A DNA stretch of 16,678 nt from JBOFCO01 sp051646105. Lineage in GTDB: Bacteria; Pseudomonadota; Alphaproteobacteria; Rhodobacterales; Rhodobacteraceae. Of this stretch, positions 13,740 to 16,678 are shown piece by piece. A model generated the notes under the pieces. It had not been told where the DNA came from. It saw only the letters and a list, made by a program, of their open reading frames with translations, and did no database searches. Positions within the stretch are counted from its first letter, which is position 1, and every line of letters begins with the position of its first letter. The stretch covers positions 1-16,678 of the forward strand of contig JBOFCO010000080.1 of NCBI GenBank assembly GCA_051646105.1. The letters are read 5' to 3'. Both the position numbers and the translations under genes were made by a program.

Positions 13740-14176
13740 TGCGCGCCCTGGTTCAGCGGGTCAGTCAGGCATCCGTCGCGGTAGAAGGCGAGGTTCTGGG
13801 CCGTATCGGGCCGGGATTGATGGTGCTGGTCTGCGCCATGCAGGGCGATGGTGAGGAAAAACCCGCCGAACTGGCGGCCAAGGTCAGCAAGCTGCGCATC
13901 TTCCGCGATGCAGATGGCAAGATGAACCTGTCGCTGAAGGATACTGGCGGCGCGGCGTTGGTCGTCAGCCAGTTTACATTGGCCGCCGACACATCACGGG
14001 GAAACCGGCCCGGATTTTCAGCCGCCGCGCGGCCCGAGCACGGCGAAAGGTTGTATGAAGTCTTTATCGCCGAGATGGGCAAACTTGGCATCGAAACCGC
14101 GCGGGGCCGTTTCGGTGCAGACATGGCCGTCAACCTTACGAATGACGGCCCCGTGACAATCTGGGTCGAGGTCTGA
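13739..14176 (+). CDS. dtd: D-aminoacyl-tRNA deacylase
   Basis: Dtd removes D-amino acids (and glycine mischarged on tRNA-Ala) from tRNAs, a proofreading step in translation. The 145-residue protein matches the family along its length, with MRALVQRVSQASVAVEGE at the start, the SQFTL active-site segment (S77-Q78-F79-T80) and the cis Gly-Pro motif at G137-P138 (NDGPVT). Both motifs fall at the same residue numbers as in the E. coli enzyme. The start codon overlaps the stop of the sugar-kinase gene (TGATG), so it is translated from the same message and probably coupled. It converges on the CAP-domain gene, with only 6 bases between the two stops and no room for a dedicated terminator. Confidence 0.96.
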   Translation: MRALVQRVSQASVAVEGEVLGRIGPGLMVLVCAMQGDGEEKPAELAAKVSKLRIFRDADGKMNLSLKDTGGAALVVSQFTLAADTSRGNRPGFSAAARPEHGERLYEVFIAEMGKLGIETARGRFGADMAVNLTNDGPVTIWVEV

Positions 14177-14182
14177 GCGAGG

Positions 14183-14653
14183 TCAGCAGGCGCGGGCCAG
14201 AACCAGCACCCATTTCATATTCGCGCCCTTGCCCGACAAACCGATGCCGGCCTCTTCCACGCCGCGCCACAGGATGTTGCTGCGGTGGCCCCGCGATCCC
14301 ATCCACGCATCACTGGCCTGCTGCGGCGTCACCACGCCACGCACCAGATTTTCCGCCGCCTGGCAGGCCTTGTAGCCGGACTGATAGACGCGGCCCTTGA
14401 GGTTGGTGCCCTCGGGCGAACGATGGCCGAAATAACCGCGACGCGCCATGTCGCAGGCATGACGTGCCGCGATGCGGTTCAGTTCATCCGACAGCACCAC
14501 AGGCGGATAGCCACGATCGGCCCGTTCCGCATTGACCATCTGGATCAGCGATCTGGATGTGGCAGCGTCGGCCTTGCACTCGACAGCGCGGGCGGCGGTT
14601 ACAGAAAGAACAGTCGCCGCAAGCGCAGCGGCAAGGCAGAGTCGGAATGTCAT
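14183..14653 (-). CDS. Secreted CAP-domain (SCP/PR1-like) protein
   Basis: A 156-residue exported protein. A signal peptide (MTFRLCLAAALAATVLSVTA) ends at the likely cleavage site ARA|VE after residue 23. The remaining 130 residues form one CAP domain: MVNAERADRGYPPV, then H65 in ARHACDMARRGYFGHRSPEG, E101 in AENLVRG and H123 in GSRGHRSNIL, the usual CAP cavity His/Glu/His set. Cysteines at 26, 67, 97 and 156 could form two disulphides in the periplasm. Bacterial CAP proteins have no agreed activity; roles in cell-wall or metal and lipid binding are proposed. I use the ATG at 14653 because it gives a clean signal peptide; the longer frame to 14764 does not. It is convergent with dtd and diverges from the glucosidase gene. 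Confidence 0.88.
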   Translation of the reverse strand: MTFRLCLAAALAATVLSVTAARAVECKADAATSRSLIQMVNAERADRGYPPVVLSDELNRIAARHACDMARRGYFGHRSPEGTNLKGRVYQSGYKACQAAENLVRGVVTPQQASDAWMGSRGHRSNILWRGVEEAGIGLSGKGANMKWVLVLARAC

Positions 14654-14981
14654 TGTTGAAGCCCCGTGGCAGCAGCGATTCTTCAATGGAAACGGTAGAG
14701 GCTGCGACGGGGTTGAGAAAGAACTTGCACGAAGCCAACATCGGCATGGGCGGAAACTTGCCAAATGGCCGAAATGTCAAGTTGCAACGCGGCATGGCGG
14801 CAACGAAGCAGCATTTATACAACATTCATCCGGCGCGACATGCGTAGCCGGCAAACCGCCCGTCTGGAAAACATCCGGGCCAGACCAGATGCAGGATCGC
14901 CGGTGTTTGCCGTGTCGGCGAAAGGTTTGCCTTGTATCGGCACCGCCCCGGCTTATCCTGCGCGAAAACCCGGAGGACAGA
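14654..14981. other. 328-base divergent intergenic region
   Basis: This region separates the CAP-domain gene from the alpha-glucosidase gene. No credible gene is seen: the open frame running through it upstream of the glucosidase has no family similarity and no start signal. It contains an inverted repeat AACTTG/CAAGTT (14755-14760 and 14778-14783, 17 bases apart) with an extra AACTTG copy at 14722-14727, a short AT-rich spot (14814-14825), and a candidate glucosidase promoter at its right end. The inverted repeat could be a regulator site but matches no motif I can name. Confidence 0.5.
14932..14959 (+). promoter_or_regulatory. Candidate promoter of the alpha-glucosidase gene
   Basis: TTGTAT (14932-14937) and TATCCT (14954-14959) are 16 bases apart, placing transcription start near 14966. 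The strong ribosome site GGAGGA (14972-14977) follows, giving a leader of about 16 bases. The -10 matches TATAAT at four positions. Confidence 0.4.
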
Positions 14982-16595
14982 ATGAAAGACTGGTGGCGTG
15001 GCGCCGTGACCTATCAGGTCTATCCCCGGTCATTTCAGGATTCCGACGGGGACGGTGTTGGTGACCTGCCCGGTATCACCCGACGGCTTGACCACATCGC
15101 CCGGCTGGGCTGCGATGCGGTCTGGCTTTCGCCGTTTTTCACCTCTCCCATGCTCGATATGGGCTATGACGTTTCGGATTACCGTAACGTCGATCCGGTT
15201 TTCGGCACGCTGACCGATTTCGACACGCTGGTGACGCGGGCACATCAGCTTGGGCTGAAGATCATCATCGATCAGGTGCTCAGCCATTCATCCGACAAAC
15301 ATCCGTTCTTTCAGGAAAGCCGCGCGAACCGATCCAATCCCAAGGCGGACTGGTATGTATGGGCCGACCCAAAGGCCGATGGCACGCCACCGAACAACTG
15401 GCTGTCGGTGTTTGGCGGCCCGGCCTGGACATGGGATGCCCGGCGCAAGCAATACTATATGCACAACTTTCTGACCGAGCAGCCGGATTTCAACTTTCAC
15501 AATCCCGATGTGGTGGATTGGCACGAGGGCAACCTGCGCTTCTGGCTGGATCGTGGTGTCGACGGCTTTCGCTTCGACACGGTGAACTACTTCTACCACG
15601 ACCGGCAATTGCGCTGCGACGCCGCCGACTACCGGGTGAAGGACAAGCCGGAACCCAACCCCTATTTCATGCAGTATCATCTGTTTTCCAAGAACCAGCC
15701 GGAAAACCTTGGCTGGATGGAACGCATCCGCCGGATCATGAATGATTACGCCGACCGCGCCACGGTGGGCGAAATGGGCGAAAGTCATCACGCCATCCGG
15801 ATGATGGGGGAATACACCGCACCCGGTCGCCTGCATCAATGCTATTCGTTCGAGATGATGGGCTATGACTACAGCCCCGCCTTTTTCCGCAACTGCATCA
15901 CCGATTTCTTTACGGGCGCGCCCGAAGGCTGGCCAATGTGGGCCTTTTCCAACCACGATGTCGTCCGCCATGCGACGCGCTGGCGGGACCATGGCGAAAG
16001 CCTTGACGCGCTGGCACGGCAGGCGGGCATGCTGTTGCTTTCGCTTCAGGGATCGATCTGTCTGTGGCAGGGCGAGGAACTGGGCCAGACCGACACCGAA
16101 CTGGTCTTTGAGGAACTGATCGATCCGCAAGGCATCGCCTTCTGGCCAGAGCCGGTGGGCCGCGACAACACCCGCACCCCGATGGTCTGGGATGCCAGCG
16201 CGGCGGGCGGATTTACCACCGGAAGGCCGTGGCTGCCTGTCAAATCCCCGCAGCTTGCCCGCAACGTGGCATCGCAGGACGGCGTGGCCGGATCGGTGCT
16301 GGAAAGCTATCGCGCGATGCTGTCCTTTCGCCGCGCCTGTCCGGCGCTGGTTTCGGGGGGCACGACCTTTTTCGATGCACCCGACCCGGTTCTGGCGCAT
16401 CGGCGTGGCGACGGGACGGATGCCGTGTTGTGCGTCTTCAACCTTGGGGTCGCTCCACGCCGCGTGACCGTAACACCCGGCTTGCGGTTGACCGGGCCCG
16501 CGCAAAATGCGGCGCTTTCGGAAACCGTGCTGGAACTTGGCGCGAACGGGGTGGCTTTCCTGACCGGCGCGGCGGAGGCGGCGGTAACGGGCTGA
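14982..16595 (+). CDS. aglA: Alpha-glucosidase, glycoside hydrolase family 13 (AglA type)
   Basis: A 537-residue GH13 enzyme that should release glucose from short alpha-glucosides such as maltose, sucrose or trehalulose. No signal peptide is present, so it acts in the cytoplasm on imported sugars. The barrel begins at WWRGAVTYQVYPRSFQDSDG. Catalytic residues are the nucleophile D199 (GFRFDTVNYF), the acid/base E264 (TVGEMGE) and the transition-state Asp D326 (FSNHDVVRH). Region I reads DQVLSHSS, with Ser where many amylases have Asn; I believe this is usual in the bacterial AglA/GH13_23 branch. A C-terminal beta domain with VLCVFNLG follows. The ATG at 14982 is fixed by GGAGGA 4 bases upstream and by the family N-terminus. 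In related bacteria aglA sits in an aglEFGAK transport operon; no transporter gene is visible here. Substrate preference is inferred. Confidence 0.92.
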   Translation: MKDWWRGAVTYQVYPRSFQDSDGDGVGDLPGITRRLDHIARLGCDAVWLSPFFTSPMLDMGYDVSDYRNVDPVFGTLTDFDTLVTRAHQLGLKIIIDQVLSHSSDKHPFFQESRANRSNPKADWYVWADPKADGTPPNNWLSVFGGPAWTWDARRKQYYMHNFLTEQPDFNFHNPDVVDWHEGNLRFWLDRGVDGFRFDTVNYFYHDRQLRCDAADYRVKDKPEPNPYFMQYHLFSKNQPENLGWMERIRRIMNDYADRATVGEMGESHHAIRMMGEYTAPGRLHQCYSFEMMGYDYSPAFFRNCITDFFTGAPEGWPMWAFSNHDVVRHATRWRDHGESLDALARQAGMLLLSLQGSICLWQGEELGQTDTELVFEELIDPQGIAFWPEPVGRDNTRTPMVWDASAAGGFTTGRPWLPVKSPQLARNVASQDGVAGSVLESYRAMLSFRRACPALVSGGTTFFDAPDPVLAHRRGDGTDAVLCVFNLGVAPRRVTVTPGLRLTGPAQNAALSETVLELGANGVAFLTGAAEAAVTG

Positions 16596-16598
16596 CGG

Positions 16599-16678
16599 TC
16601 AGCCCGCGGCTGCGGTGCCGCCGATCACCTGACTGGCCGTGCCTGGCGACCGCAGCATGTCTTCCAGCGTCAGCGATT
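16599..16678 (-). CDS. C-terminal end of an unknown gene, cut by the window edge
   Basis: On the minus strand an open frame enters from the right edge and ends in TGA at 16601-16599, three bases after the alpha-glucosidase stop. The visible end is 25 residues: SLTLEDMLRSPG, TASQVIGG, TAAAG. It is convergent with the glucosidase gene. The tight spacing and the Ala/Gly-rich end are plausible for a real gene, but there is too little sequence to name a family. Confidence 0.45.
   Translation of the reverse strand, partial: SLTLEDMLRSPGTASQVIGGTAAAG

Noticed and set aside
14532..14981. N-terminal extension of the alpha-glucosidase frame
   Set aside because: GH13 homology begins at the ATG at 14982, which has GGAGGA upstream. 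The extension overlaps the CAP gene in antisense.

Overview
The window reads as chromosomal DNA of a high-GC alphaproteobacterium, most likely a member of the Rhodobacteraceae/Paracoccaceae. The basis is the GC-rich codon use, an alphaproteobacterial type A RNase P RNA, GatCA, a DUF2927 lipoprotein and an AglA-type GH13 enzyme. The species cannot be fixed by eye. Apart from one gene cut by the right edge, all genes look intact. I see no insertion sequences, prophage genes, tRNAs or CRISPR arrays.

Left block (about 1-4750), all on the minus strand. In transcription order it holds a small three-helix membrane protein, gatC, gatA, an excalibur-type lipoprotein, an AmpD/AmiD-type amidase, the RNase P RNA gene rnpB and a DUF533/TerB-like protein. 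gatC/gatA and gatA/lipoprotein overlap by ATGA, and the amidase follows after 5 bases, so the four genes probably form one transcript. That joins tRNA-Gln/Asn charging to two predicted envelope proteins.

Second block (about 4750-7206) holds a metallo-beta-lactamase-fold hydrolase of the UPF0173/UlaG type (plus), tRNA adenosine deaminase tadA (minus) and an RluB-like pseudouridine synthase with a long basic, proline-rich tail (plus).

Third block (7207-12715) is the most interesting part. It is a tight plus-strand gene set: a 27-residue single-helix membrane peptide, an XpaC-like membrane protein, a TelA-like protein, a DUF2927 lipoprotein with an EExxQxxG motif, an SPFH protein carrying a C-terminal GYF_2 domain, and a membrane-anchored protein with two zinc ribbons of identical spacing. 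Gaps are 6-25 bases, and the peptide stop overlaps the possible GTG start of the XpaC gene. The set combines a TelA/XpaC pair (as in Bacillus xpaC-yaaN) with an SPFH plus zinc-ribbon membrane protein pair (as in Bacillus ydjG/ydjI of the PspA system). I infer a membrane-stress module, with parts in the cytoplasm, in the inner membrane and on the periplasmic side. Its actual function is not shown by the sequence.

Fourth block (12716-16678) is mostly sugar metabolism. A PfkB fructokinase-like gene has a near-palindromic LacI-type operator placed over its predicted transcription start, and it overlaps dtd (D-aminoacyl-tRNA deacylase) by one base. A secreted CAP-domain protein (minus) and a GH13 alpha-glucosidase (plus) then diverge from a 328-base intergenic region. 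Release of hexoses by the glucosidase and phosphorylation of fructose by the kinase would fit sucrose use. The C-terminal end of an unknown minus-strand gene closes the window.
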